A stretch of 64,000 nucleotides of DNA from Actinomadura hallensis (GCF_006716765.1 NZ_VFPO01000001.1:5084001-5148000), one strand, 5' to 3'; shown: positions 26,792 through 35,026, counted from the first letter of the stretch. Numbers and translations: made by a program. The notes: generated from the sequence alone by a model not told the origin.

Positions 26792-26859
26792 AACGTCAGC
26801 CGGGCTCAGACCACAGCCAGAGAGACCACGGCGCAACCCACGGGCTCATTGAACCTTTT

Positions 26860-27630
26860 TCAACGTGGGTTGAGCTCGCGGTTCTGGAGGACGTGGATGG
26901 CCTTGGCCAGGTGACCGGCTCGGTGTGGGCAGCAACGTAGCTTGGTCAGGATCTTCCAGTGCTTGAGCTGGGCGTTGGCTCGTTCGCCGGGGCCGCGGAG
27001 CTTGGCGTGGGAGCGGTTGGCTTCCTTGAGGGGCTCGGGCTTGTTCTTGCCCTTGTAGGGCGTCTTGACGTGCGGGCCGGCGCCGATGTAGCCCTTGTCG
27101 GCCAGTACCAGGATCCCGGAGGCGGCCAGTGCGCGGACCAGGCCCCAGATCCGGGCGGCCTTGAGGTCGTGGACGGAGCCGGGCAGCGGCCCCGACACCC
27201 ACAGGATGGTTCCGTCCGGTGAGGCGATGACCTGCAGGTTCATGCCGTGCTTCTTGTGTTTGCCGGAGTAGAACGGCCGGTCGGCCTTCACGCGGTCGAT
27301 CGGGATGAGCGTGCCGTCCATGACCAGGTAGAGCAGGCCGTCCTTCTTGGCTTTGGCCAGTGCCCGGCTGAGTTTGGGGGATCGGGCCGACAGCAGCGTC
27401 ACCGTCTCGTTGATGTACCGCCAGGCGGTGGTGGTTCCGACCCCGAACCCGGCGCCGAGCTGCGCGAACGTCTCCCCGTTCTTCAAGTAGGCCAGGGTCA
27501 TCAGCGCCTGCATGCCCGGCGGCAGGGCCCGGCCCTTGCTTCCGACCTGCTTGCGGTGCCGGCCGACGACCCCGGTCACGTACTGCAGCGTCTGACGCGA
27601 CAACGGCAGCGAAGAACGATAGAAAAGCAT
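26860..27630 (-). CDS. IS5-family DDE transposase (DDE_Tnp_4 type)
   Basis: A 256-residue transposase. An N-terminal HTH region (TLAYLKNGETFAQLGAGFGV, then GTTTAWRYINETVTLL) precedes the DDE domain, with the first Asp in YLVMDGTLIPIDR near residue 105, HKKHGMNLQVIASPDGTIL, and the second Asp in LVLADKGYIG near 175. The end, LKHWKILTKLRCCPHRAGHL, holds the family's late helix. The gene appears intact. The ATG at 27630 sits at the base of an imperfect stem-loop that could block its ribosome site when read from outside. Confidence 0.88.
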   Translation of the reverse strand: MLFYRSSLPLSRQTLQYVTGVVGRHRKQVGSKGRALPPGMQALMTLAYLKNGETFAQLGAGFGVGTTTAWRYINETVTLLSARSPKLSRALAKAKKDGLLYLVMDGTLIPIDRVKADRPFYSGKHKKHGMNLQVIASPDGTILWVSGPLPGSVHDLKAARIWGLVRALAASGILVLADKGYIGAGPHVKTPYKGKNKPEPLKEANRSHAKLRGPGERANAQLKHWKILTKLRCCPHRAGHLAKAIHVLQNRELNPR

Positions 27631-27694
27631 GTGAAGCCCCTGGTGGGATCGGTTGGTTGTGAGAGATCACCCGTCCTACCAGGGCTTCTTCATG
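27628..27694. repeat. Imperfect inverted repeat at transposase start
   Basis: Arms of 22 nt at 27628-27649 and 27673-27694 pair imperfectly and both carry the word GAAGCCC(C)TGGT. The left arm covers the transposase start codon, so transcripts entering from darG could fold and hide it. Confidence 0.45.
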
Positions 27695-27772
27695 TTTCAG
27701 GGCCTGCCACGCCGCCCGCGATCATGCTGTGATCACCCACCCACAAGCGCTGGTGGAAAACGTTCATTGGGT

Positions 27773-28825
27773 TCAACCGGTGGGGACGAGGAGGGCGGCC
27801 TCCCGCAGCCGCCGCCACGCGAAGTGAACATCGTCGGAGTTGAAAAGGCGACGTTTACGGGGGCTCCATTGAGCGACCAGTTCCGCGATCCGGTCCGGAC
27901 CGTACGAGCCGGACTGCCCTACCGCGAGGAAGTGCACGGTGCTAAGCAACTCCATGCCGTCGGGGTACTCGTACCCGAAGGCCGCCTTCGCGACCTTCCG
28001 CCAGGCGCGCAGGAACAGATCGTCGTCGGCGACGAGGGCGTCCGCTTCGTCGGCCGCCGGAAGCAGGCGCAGACTCGCCCTTGCTCCCCCTGTCCCGTCC
28101 CCGTAACCGAGCAGGTAATGACCTTCCATGGCCGAGATGTCACGGTTCAGGCCAGCAGAGAAAGGTCCGTAGTGGGCGCGCTCGAAGTGATAACCGAGGT
28201 CGAGCCCTGCTTCCTGGAGGAGATAGGTCACCTTGTGCGTTTCCAGGAGCGAGGTGTTCGTATCGACGGCGATTCCCGCCTCGAATGCGGTCGTCGCGTA
28301 GCGGTGCAACCCGGCGAGCAGACAGGCCCGGTTCCTGCTCAATTGTGGCCGTTGGGGGCTTACCGGCATCTCCTCGGGGGCCGGAGTACCAGGGGCGTAC
28401 AGCCGGACCTCGGCGTCCAGCCCGCCGAGCTTCCCGATGATCAGACGGCGGACCTGCGGCCAGTCGAGACCACCGTTGCCGCAGCCCAAGGGGGGAACGG
28501 CCACACTCGCGATCCTCAGTTCGACGATGGCCCGCGCCAGGTCGTCCAGCCCGACGCGGACGTCCTCCAGCCGGGAGGGCTGACGCCAGTGGCGTTTGGT
28601 GGGGAAGTTCAGAATCCACCGGTCCCCGTCAACGGACGTGGCGAAGATCTTGCCCGGACGTACCCGCCCCTCGGCACAGGCCCGCGCGTAGGCGCTGAAG
28701 TTGTCGGGATAGGCACGCTTGAACTGGAGTGCAAGGCCCTTGCCCATCACACCGACCGTGTTGACGGTGTTCACGAGCGCCTGTGCGTCATCGCGCAACA
28801 GGTTCCCGGTCCGCTCAACGATCAT
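27773..28825 (-). CDS. darG: DarG-type macrodomain antitoxin
   Basis: A 350-residue DarG homologue. The N-terminal macrodomain (about 1-155) removes ADP-ribose that DarT places on thymidines in DNA; its ligand loops are visible as NTVNTVGVMGKGLALQFK (18-35) and VAVPPLGCGNGGLDWPQV (near 110-127). The C-terminal half (HYGPFSAGLNRDISAMEGH; RRLFNSDDVHFAWRRL) is the toxin-binding region in the family. The ATG at 28825 has a strong GAGGAGGAG site and overlaps the darT stop by 11 nt. The stop codon at 27773-27775 lies inside the adjacent IS end, so the last residues may differ from the ancestral protein. Confidence 0.88.
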   Translation of the reverse strand: MIVERTGNLLRDDAQALVNTVNTVGVMGKGLALQFKRAYPDNFSAYARACAEGRVRPGKIFATSVDGDRWILNFPTKRHWRQPSRLEDVRVGLDDLARAIVELRIASVAVPPLGCGNGGLDWPQVRRLIIGKLGGLDAEVRLYAPGTPAPEEMPVSPQRPQLSRNRACLLAGLHRYATTAFEAGIAVDTNTSLLETHKVTYLLQEAGLDLGYHFERAHYGPFSAGLNRDISAMEGHYLLGYGDGTGGARASLRLLPAADEADALVADDDLFLRAWRKVAKAAFGYEYPDGMELLSTVHFLAVGQSGSYGPDRIAELVAQWSPRKRRLFNSDDVHFAWRRLREAALLVPTG

Positions 28826-29536
28826 CCAGCTCTCCTCCTCCCCAACTCCATAGTCCCTGACATGGGCAGCTGTCGGGAACCTCAAAGTACCAATCGGGTT
28901 TGACGAGGACCCTGGGGACGTGGCGTGCATCGGCCAACTGCTCTCGCACCTCGTCTGCCCGGTCGCCGCAGCAGACCGCGAGGTGTGTGAACACGTCCCA
29001 CGGGACCACCTCGTAAACCAGGAGTTCGGCCATCCGCCGCTCCCGGCGGAAGCCGTCGTCCGCCGTGTTCCCCCAGTACCTGGCCTTCATGATCTCCCAG
29101 TCGACATGGTCGGCCAGCTTTGCGGCGTCAGAGGTGAACTTCGCCGTGTTGAGAACCGCGTTCCGGTCCGTCGCAACCCAGGCCAGACCCGCGTTCACCA
29201 CCTTGGAGAGCCGGGTGACCAGGTAGATCAGATGCGTCTGGTCGCTGTCGTACCGCTCCACCTTGCCGCCAAGGATGCTGCGGAGCATCGGCGACCGTGC
29301 AGCGAAGTAGAAAGGGGCAAGGCATAGTCTGCGACGGTTCCTCCGGGCGGCACCGGTACCGGGCGCTTCCTCCGGCGTTCCTTGATACTCGGCTGACCGC
29401 ACTCATGGACGCCAAGGCCCCGCCTCTTGTCGGACAGCAGCCCTCTACGCGCGATCTCAGTGAGATTGTCCAGATGTGTGAAGTGCAGGAGCCAGGGGTC
29501 ATCCCAGGGCTCCCGGATGTCAGCGGTGTCAGCCAT
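28815..29536 (-). pseudogene. darT: DarT-type DNA ADP-ribosyltransferase toxin, frameshifted
   Basis: DarT (DUF4433) toxins attach ADP-ribose to thymidine in single-stranded DNA. The N-terminal part reads WLLHFTHLDNLTEIARRGLL and PPGGTVADYA in one frame; the rest, APFYFAARSPMLRSILGG, LAWVATDRNAVLNTAKFTS, RRMAELLVYEVVPW and a final KPDWYFEVP, reads in another. Removing five bases near 29316-29322 (GGCAA or equivalent) restores the family sequence DYAPFYF exactly and gives 238 codons. The ATG at 29536 is chosen by family alignment. The toxin is therefore predicted dead while its antitoxin downstream is intact. Confidence 0.8.
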
Positions 29537-29602
29537 GAGGTGGTCATCGTAACGACGTCCACAGACACTGCCCCGCCACTCTGGGCCGCCGCCGTCCCAG
29601 TC

Positions 29603-29641
29603 GTCGATGCCGAGTGTTTCAAGAAGCCGGTAGAAGTCGGT
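29603..29641 (-). other. RloB-tail-like fragment
   Basis: On the minus strand this reads TDFYRLLETLGID. The damaged rloB at 35777 ends with TDFYRLLELLGVD, and the two 39-bp stretches match at 29 positions by my count. It abuts the SEC-C fragment at about 29642. It may be all that remains of a second rloB gene. Confidence 0.35.
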
Positions 29642-29644
29642 TCG

Positions 29645-29838
29645 GTGGACGGCCTCATCAAGTACGCGAACGAGCACGACCGCGACCCGAAGGAGCAGCA
29701 GACCCGCGCCGACCACCTCATGGACCGCATCCGCGAAGGCGCCCCCACCTCGACTGGCCCCCGGAACGCAACGCCCCCTGCTGGTGCGCCTCCGGCCGCA
29801 AGTACAAGAAGTGCTGCAACTCCCCCACCAACCGCTGA
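29645..29838 (+). pseudogene. 3' fragment of a second SEC-C protein gene
   Basis: The stretch 29645-29836 matches 26597-26789 of the Wadjet-linked SEC-C gene almost throughout, with about ten differences in the first 56 nt and near identity afterwards. One base is missing at the sequence for APTLDW, so EHDRDPKEQQTRADHLMD and the zinc motif CWCASGRKYKKCC lie in different frames. No 5' part is present. It marks recombination between copies or the ruin of a second operon end. Confidence 0.8.
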
Positions 29839-29911
29839 AACACGGGAGGGGTCCATGGGCCTGACCACGGGTGTCCCGAAACCCGAAAACCCCGTGGAGT
29901 GGTGAGGGCGG

Positions 29912-30304
29912 TCAGGGGCCGAGTCGTTCCAGGCGGTCCCTGACCTGGATCGCCGAGGGGTGGTCCGGGCCGGCGTCGCGGCTCAGGTCGTCGTGCAGGT
30001 CGGCCAGTGTCCGCCGGGCCGCCGCGTGGTCGCCGACCTCGGCTTCCAGTTCCCCGACGCGGCGCCGCAGTTCCAGGACGCGGGGATCGTCCGCCGGCCG
30101 TACGTCGAGCTGTTCTGCGAGCAGCCCTCGCAGCACCCGCAGCGCGAGCCTGTCGTCGCCGCGCGCCCGGTCGCAGTCGGCCTCACCGAGGCGGCACTGG
30201 ACGACCCGCTCGTCCTCCACCCCGAACCGGGCGGCGAGGTCGTCGCCGAGCCGCATGAAGACCGCGGCCGCCCTTCCGTGGTCGCCGCCGCCGGCGAGCA
30301 CCTG
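29912..30304 (-). pseudogene. C-terminal fragment of a TPR protein, cut by an IS
   Basis: About 130 codons of TPR-like sequence (DDPRVLELRRRVGELEAEVG; RRTLADLHDDLSRDAGPDHPS) run open to the edge of the IS1634-type element at 30305 and stop at 29912. The DAGPDHPSAIQVRDRLERLG ending resembles the tails of actinomycete TPR proteins and Ser/Thr-kinase TPR fusions. The missing 5' part is not found beyond the element. Confidence 0.6.
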
Positions 30305-31927
30305 ACTTTTATCAGGGTGGCGCGTTTGTCTGGGCTGCAGGCCTGTGACCTGCGTTGTTAGTCCGCGGGGTGTGCACTAACCGGTGGGTCTAAGGTGTCG
30401 GGCGTGCCGTATGTCAGGACGGTCAAGACGGCCTCGGGTGCTCGGGCGGTGCAGATCGTGCACTCCTCGCACCGCGGGTCCCGCGATATCGAGCACATCG
30501 GCTCGGCGCACGATGACGCCGAGCTTGAGGTGCTCAAGGCGGTGGCCCGGCAGCGGATCGCCGCCGGGCAGGCCGAGCTCGATCTCGGCTTGGACGACGG
30601 GCCTGAGGCGGGCGGGCCGCTGCCCATCACCAGCTCGCGGATGGGGCACCTGCTCGACGCCCTGTCGGCCGGTTTCGACGCGCTGGGGTTCGGTGAGGCG
30701 TGCGGAGGCGATGAGGTGTTCCGGCAGCTGGTGCTGGCTCGCATCATCGAGCCGACCAGCACACACGACAGCCTGCGCGTGCTGGCCGAAGCGGGGATCG
30801 AGGCGGCCTCCTATCCCACGGTCAACCGCCGCCTGCCCGTCTTCGCCGAGCCGGCCTGGCGGGGCCGACTGTCGGCCGCGTGCGCCGCGCACGCCCGGCT
30901 GGGTCCGGCCTCGCTGGTGCTGTACGACGTGTCGACGCTGCACTTCGAGACCGACACCGGTGACGGGTTCCGCGAGCCGGGATTCTCCAAGGAACGCCGC
31001 CTGGACCCCCAGATCACCATCGGTCTGCTGACCGATGCGGGCGGGTTCCCGCTGATGGTGGAGGCGTTCGAGGGCAACAAGGCCGAGACCCGCACGATGC
31101 TGCCGGTGATCGAGGCGTTCATGACCGCCCACGATCTGGCCGAGGTCACCATCGTGGCCGATGCGGGCATGATCTCCGAGGCCAACAAGCGGGCCATTGA
31201 GCAAGCGGGACTGTCGTTCATCCTGGGCGTGCGGATCAGCGACGTCCCCTACGTGGTCAAGCAGTGGCGGCGCGACCATCCCGACACCGACATCCCCGAC
31301 GGGCACGTCTTCACCCAGCACTGGCCCGCCGGCCCGGCCGATGCCCGCCGCGACCAGGTGATCTACTACCAGTACCGCGCCGACCGGGCCCGCCGCTCGC
31401 TACGCGGGATCGACCAGCAGGTCGCCAAGGCCGAAGCCGCCGTCGCCGGCAGAGCACCGGTCAAGCGCAACCGGTTCATCCAACTGTCGGGGGCCGACAA
31501 GAGCGTCAACCGGTCACTTGAGGCCAAGGCCAGGGCACTGGCCGGGCTCAAGGGCTATGTCACCAACCTCGACGGCGCCAGCGCAGAGTTCGTGATCGGC
31601 GCCTACCACCGGCTCTTCCAGATCGAGAAGTCCTTCCGGATGTCCAAGCACGACCTGCGGGCCCGGCCGATCTACCACCACAAACGCCAGTCCATCGACG
31701 CACACCTGACGATCGTGTTCGCCGCCCTGGCAGTCTCACGCTGGATCGAGCAGACCACCGGCTGGTCCATCAAGAAGTTCGTGACCACCGCCCGCCGCTA
31801 CCGCACCGTCCACATCGCCGTCGGCGATCACACCGTAGCCGCCGCCGATCCCCTGCCCGACGACCTACACCACGCCCTCAAGCGCATCCACGAGGCGAAA
31901 GGGAGTGCGCACTAACTTGATAAGAGT
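30305..31927 (+). mobile_element. IS1634-type insertion sequence
   Basis: A 1.62-kb element. The left end (30305-30324) and the inverted right end (31908-31927) agree at 15 of 20 positions (ACT-TTATCA core). One transposase gene fills it and its stop codon lies in the right repeat. No target duplication is seen, and the genes on each side are different truncated genes, which points to a deletion next to the element. Confidence 0.8.
30395..31915 (+). CDS. IS1634-family transposase
   Basis: A 506-residue transposase (503 from GTG 30404). It starts PYVRTVKTASGARAVQIV and contains LYDVSTLHFETDTGDGFR with the first catalytic Asp near 192, EVTIVADAGMISEANKRA with the second near 254, and YHRLFQIEKSFRMSKHDLRA with the catalytic Glu near 420, followed by VFAALAVSRWIE. 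Length and motif order match intact IS1634 transposases. The gene appears functional. Confidence 0.9.
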   Translation: MSGVPYVRTVKTASGARAVQIVHSSHRGSRDIEHIGSAHDDAELEVLKAVARQRIAAGQAELDLGLDDGPEAGGPLPITSSRMGHLLDALSAGFDALGFGEACGGDEVFRQLVLARIIEPTSTHDSLRVLAEAGIEAASYPTVNRRLPVFAEPAWRGRLSAACAAHARLGPASLVLYDVSTLHFETDTGDGFREPGFSKERRLDPQITIGLLTDAGGFPLMVEAFEGNKAETRTMLPVIEAFMTAHDLAEVTIVADAGMISEANKRAIEQAGLSFILGVRISDVPYVVKQWRRDHPDTDIPDGHVFTQHWPAGPADARRDQVIYYQYRADRARRSLRGIDQQVAKAEAAVAGRAPVKRNRFIQLSGADKSVNRSLEAKARALAGLKGYVTNLDGASAEFVIGAYHRLFQIEKSFRMSKHDLRARPIYHHKRQSIDAHLTIVFAALAVSRWIEQTTGWSIKKFVTTARRYRTVHIAVGDHTVAAADPLPDDLHHALKRIHEAKGSAH

Positions 31928-32204
31928 CGGGTCTTACCCGCTCACCGACTACCTGCGGTATGAAATGATCAACTACGAAATCCGCAGTCGGCTCGGCGAG
32001 AACATCGAATTCATTGTTCCGTCATTCCCGGTCGAATCGTACTTCGACTTCCTGCTCTTCGACTCCCGCACCGCCTTGATCCATGACTATGGGGAGGGGC
32101 CCGTCGGCCATCAGACCGGCGGCTGGGTCAGCCACAGCCCGGAGGTCCTGGAAGCGCTCGCCGACATCATCACCGAACTGCGAGCTCACGGAAAAAGAGG
32201 TTAG
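31928..32204 (+). pseudogene. DUF6879-family gene, 5' end lost to the IS
   Basis: The remaining 90 codons (PLTDYLRYEMINYEIRSRLG; DFLLFDSRTALIHDYGEG) match the C-terminal half of DUF6879 proteins, which commonly accompany XRE/DUF397 regulators in actinomycetes. The first half should lie to the left but the IS1634-type element is there instead. An open frame from 31905 borrows its first codons from the IS end. Confidence 0.65.
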
Positions 32205-32221
32205 CGGACTACGACCTGGTC

Positions 32222-32707
32222 GTGCAGTCTATGAGAAATCTACGTCTGATGGGACTTGCCATTGGCGCGGGGCTTGCTCTGTTGATCTTCTTCGTCGTCG
32301 TCCGTGAGCTGAGGTACCAGCGCGAGGAGCTGGCCATCGCCCGCGAAGAGCAAGAGCGCAGCAGCGAGATCGCTCTTCGTGAACTTCACACCGACCTCAT
32401 CAAAATGGCGATCGATGACAGCGAACTCCGCTCGGTCTGGCCGGCCCCCTCACCGGGCCACGAGACGACGCGCAAGGATCATTACTGCAACCTCATCCTC
32501 AACCTTCAGAAGGTCGCATACGAGACCAAGACGATTGAGTTGGCCGAACTTCGTGGCGCACTACGCTTCCTGATGACCAGCCCAGATATGCGGGCCTTCT
32601 GGTCACGATCTCGCGCAAGCCGCAGTTCAGTCACCGATAGCGACGACGCCGAGTCCGTCTTCACATCGGAGGTTGACGCCGCCTACGCCGAAACCATCGT
32701 TCCATAG
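32222..32707 (+). CDS. DUF6082-family membrane protein
   Basis: A 161-residue protein (158 from ATG 32231). One membrane helix at about residues 11-29 (LAIGAGLALLIFFVVV) is followed by a charged coiled-coil stretch (ELRYQREELAIAREEQERSS) and a domain with HTDLIKMAIDDSELRSVW and HYCNLILNLQKVAYE. This matches DUF6082, an actinomycete family of unknown function often found near DUF6879 and XRE/DUF397 genes. The 172-bp gap downstream (32708-32879) holds nothing I can name. Confidence 0.75.
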   Translation: MQSMRNLRLMGLAIGAGLALLIFFVVVRELRYQREELAIAREEQERSSEIALRELHTDLIKMAIDDSELRSVWPAPSPGHETTRKDHYCNLILNLQKVAYETKTIELAELRGALRFLMTSPDMRAFWSRSRASRSSVTDSDDAESVFTSEVDAAYAETIVP

Positions 32708-32879
32708 GGTCGCGAGAGGCCCGGAGGCCCGACCCCAACAGGTAGGGGCGGGGTCAGGGGACGCCGCCAAGTCAGACCCGCCTGGGCCTGCAGTGCCCAG
32801 TCGGGGGCCAGATCTGCCCTGGCACGTTGCGCTCAGCGCGAGGGACACCGTGCGAGCGGGTCAGCGAGCGCTGACAGAG

Positions 32880-33089
32880 TCAAAGATCGTACGAGCCCCG
32901 CTTGATCTGCGACACCATCGCTGCCCATACGGCCCGATCCAAAGTCAGGACGCCGCCCTCCGGGTTCTTGGAATCCCGCACGGCCTTCACGTCATTGAGT
33001 AGCGCCACCTCCACGCATTCGCCACCAGAGCTGCCGCTGTAGGAGCTCTTCCGCCACGCGGCACGGCTGAAGGTGGGTTCCTCCATCAT
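32880..33089 (-). CDS. DUF397-domain protein
   Basis: A small (69-residue) DUF397 protein with the family pattern TFSRAAWRKSSYSG, GGECVEVALL and VRDSKNPEGGVLTLD. Such proteins pair with the XRE/DUF5753 regulator encoded just upstream and, in Streptomyces, affect development or antibiotic production; a toxin-antitoxin-like relation has been proposed for some pairs. An ATG at 33110 overlapping the XRE stop (ATGA) would add seven residues; I prefer 33089 because most family members begin there, preceded by a short CGAGG site. Confidence 0.85.
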   Translation of the reverse strand: MMEEPTFSRAAWRKSSYSGSSGGECVEVALLNDVKAVRDSKNPEGGVLTLDRAVWAAMVSQIKRGSYDL

Positions 33090-33106
33090 AGGACCTCGTC
33101 TCTCCG

Positions 33107-33970
33107 TCATGGCAGCTCTGTGGCTGCCTTCTCGATCAAGGTGATCGACTTCTCTGGACTGAGAGCATCAGCCCGGAGCGCATCAAAGGTCAGTCTATGT
33201 ATCTCGATTTCCGCCGTCTTGTCCATCAAGAGCGATCCAGCCCGGTTCTCGACATACACGTACTCGGCGACAGCAGCCTCCCCGAGGTCCAGGGTCACCA
33301 TGGTGAACGCTCCACTGACCGCAGGGTGGGCACCACAGCTGAAGGGGAGGACTTGAAGCTTGACGTTGCGCTTCCGCGCCTTGGCCACCAGAGCGTGGAG
33401 TTGCTCTGCCATGATCTCGGAACTACCGACGACTCTACGAAGCACCGCCTCGCTGAGTACGGCCCAGTACTGGGCGGGCTCGTCTCCCTCCAAGATCGCT
33501 TGCCGAGCGAGTCTGGCCTCTACTCGTGCCTGGATCTCCTCGTCCGAAGGCCGACGCGGTTCGACGGACATGATCGCCCGCGCGTACTCGGGCGTCTGCA
33601 GTAGGCCGGGCACCCACTCATTGGCATAGATGTCGATCTCTGTCGCCTCGGCCTCCAGGCCGAGGTACAGCTCGAAGCCGGGGTGCAGGACCTCGCCGTA
33701 GCGCTGCCACCAGCCGCGTTGCCGTGCCGCCTTGGCCAGTTCGGTGAGCTGCGCCGTCTCATCTGGCGTCGCGCCGTACAGCTCCACGAGCCGTTCGAGG
33801 ACGCGGGCGGGCACCGATGTCTGCCCCGTCTCCATCCGGCTGATGGTCGAGTCAGTCCGGGCGATGTGGCGGGCCGCGTCATCCGCCGTGATGCCGGCGC
33901 GGGTCCGCAGCGCGCGGAGCCGGATACCCAGCATGATCCGGCGGACGGTCGGGCTCTCGGGGCGTGGCAT
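33107..33970 (-). CDS. XRE-family regulator with DUF5753 domain
   Basis: A 287-residue regulator. The helix-turn-helix is at about residues 12-65 (RLRALRTRAGITADDAARHI; DSTISRMETGQTSVPARVLE) and the DUF5753 ligand-like domain at about 95-275 (WVPGLLQTPEYARAIM; LQVLPFSCGAHPAVSGAF; AEYVYVENRAGSLLMD). A GAGGAGGTGCC site precedes the ATG at 33970. Its stop overlaps or abuts the DUF397 gene, the standard two-gene module. The divergent neighbour is an anti-sigma-like ATPase. Confidence 0.92.
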   Translation of the reverse strand: MPRPESPTVRRIMLGIRLRALRTRAGITADDAARHIARTDSTISRMETGQTSVPARVLERLVELYGATPDETAQLTELAKAARQRGWWQRYGEVLHPGFELYLGLEAEATEIDIYANEWVPGLLQTPEYARAIMSVEPRRPSDEEIQARVEARLARQAILEGDEPAQYWAVLSEAVLRRVVGSSEIMAEQLHALVAKARKRNVKLQVLPFSCGAHPAVSGAFTMVTLDLGEAAVAEYVYVENRAGSLLMDKTAEIEIHRLTFDALRADALSPEKSITLIEKAATELP

Positions 33971-34173
33971 GACGGCACCTCCTCGATGGTCGGTCGTCAT
34001 TCTGCCCTCCCAGCCTCACTTTGCGTGGCAGAAACCACACACACAGTCTATTTCGGTCATTACATATGAGTTTTGAAAACGGGATTGCATCCTAGCCTTG
34101 CATCAGTCAGTATCGAGCCGTCCACACAACATGTGACTTGACGCACACGCATGGTGATCACTGAGGAGGCCCG
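33971..34173. other. Divergent intergenic region, lower GC
   Basis: About 200 bp between the XRE gene and the ATPase gene, clearly more AT-rich (around 34040-34110) than its neighbours. It must hold both promoters. I cannot assign -35/-10 boxes with confidence. Confidence 0.5.
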
Positions 34174-34932
34174 ATGGAGGTCAAAGGGGCGTGGGGGCTG
34201 GTGACCGGGGGGTTGTGCGCGTGGCGGCTGCCGGGGGACGAGAGCGGGCCGGCGGCGGCGCGGCGGCTCGTCCGTCAGACGATGTGCGAACTGCAGCTCG
34301 GCCGGGACGTGATCGAGGACGGCGAGCTCGCCGTGTCCGAGACCGCGACCAACGCCCTGCGGCACGCCGGGAGCGGCCAGGGCGACCGACCACCGCCTCT
34401 ACCGGAGCTGTGGATCTGGGCGCGGACCGTCCCGTCCCCGCAACTGATCGTCTCCGTCTTCGACGGAGCGCGAACGGCCACACCGCACACCTCCGGGGCC
34501 GGGCTGCTGGACGAGCACGGCAAGGGCCTCGAACTCGTCCGCCAGGTCACCGCCGACTGGGGCAGCGGCCCGACCCGATCCCGGGTCGACACCACGTCCG
34601 TCCCCGGCAAAACGGTCTGGTTCGCGCTACCGCTCCCCTGTGACTGGCCCGGCCTGCACTACCGCGTCCACCCGGGAACCGCCGCACACCACCTTCTGCT
34701 CAACCTCACCCGCCGCGGCTTCGAAGGGAGACGCAGCACCACCGGCGACGGCCTCTCCGTCCTCGTCCTCACCGGACTCAACGTGTGGGTCCACCGGCGC
34801 ACCTTCTGCTGGTGGACCACCCCGCACCGCTACCTCCGACGCCCCCTCATCGACCTCCAGGAGACCACCGAACTCCTCGTCCGCCACCTCGACACCACAC
34901 CCGCCCCGGCCCGCTCCTCCACACCACGATGA
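34174..34932 (+). CDS. Anti-sigma-factor-like ATP-binding protein (HATPase_c)
   Basis: A 252-residue protein. Residues about 20-155 form an HATPase_c domain of the anti-sigma (RsbW/SpoIIAB) type: AAARRLVRQTMCELQLG, ELAVSETATNALRHAGSG (the ATP-binding N box) and a G box in GAGLLDEHGKGLELVRQVT. About 100 further residues (WPGLHYRVHPGTAAHHLLLN and RRPLIDLQETTELLVRHL) have no family I recognise. In actinomycetes such genes often accompany XRE/DUF397 modules, as here. An ATGA overlap leads into a truncated gene. Confidence 0.85.
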   Translation: MEVKGAWGLVTGGLCAWRLPGDESGPAAARRLVRQTMCELQLGRDVIEDGELAVSETATNALRHAGSGQGDRPPPLPELWIWARTVPSPQLIVSVFDGARTATPHTSGAGLLDEHGKGLELVRQVTADWGSGPTRSRVDTTSVPGKTVWFALPLPCDWPGLHYRVHPGTAAHHLLLNLTRRGFEGRRSTTGDGLSVLVLTGLNVWVHRRTFCWWTTPHRYLRRPLIDLQETTELLVRHLDTTPAPARSSTPR

Positions 34933-35026
34933 GTCAGGCGCCGGTCGTCCAGCAGGCCATGCCGGGGCTCGGGCCGGGGTGGTACGTGATCGAGGACGGG
35001 AAGCCGCGGTGTCGGAGACTCCCCTA
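34929..35026 (+). pseudogene. 5' fragment of a gene coupled to the ATPase gene
   Basis: ATG 34929 overlaps the ATPase stop (ATGA) and encodes VVQQAMPGLGPGWYVIEDGK and a few more residues that look genuine. From about 35010-35026 the sequence is that of the hsdM remnant on the other strand, so the frame to 35159 is fortuitous. The gene was cut by the rearrangement that brought in the Rlo/Hsd block. Confidence 0.45.

Larger units (their letters stand above)
26849..27776 (-). mobile_element. IS5-type insertion sequence
   Basis: A 928-bp element with one transposase gene. The outer ends are imperfect inverted repeats: TTGAACC-N6-AACGT on the left (from 26849) and TTGAACC-N5-AACGT, reading inward, on the right (to 27776). 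I could not find a clear target duplication. The right end supplies the stop codon of darG. Confidence 0.7.

Noticed and set aside
29297..29644. Plus-strand frame leading into the SEC-C fragment
   Set aside because: It is antisense to darT and resembles nothing in the 5' part of the SEC-C gene; only the piece after 29645 is homologous.
26847..31927. The two IS elements considered as ends of one composite transposon carrying DarTG
   Set aside because: They belong to different families (IS5-type and IS1634-type) with unrelated ends, so they cannot move the block together.
34627..35023. Minus-strand frame continuing past the hsdM remnant under the ATPase gene
   Set aside because: Antisense to a well-supported coding region and without similarity to any methylase or restriction domain.
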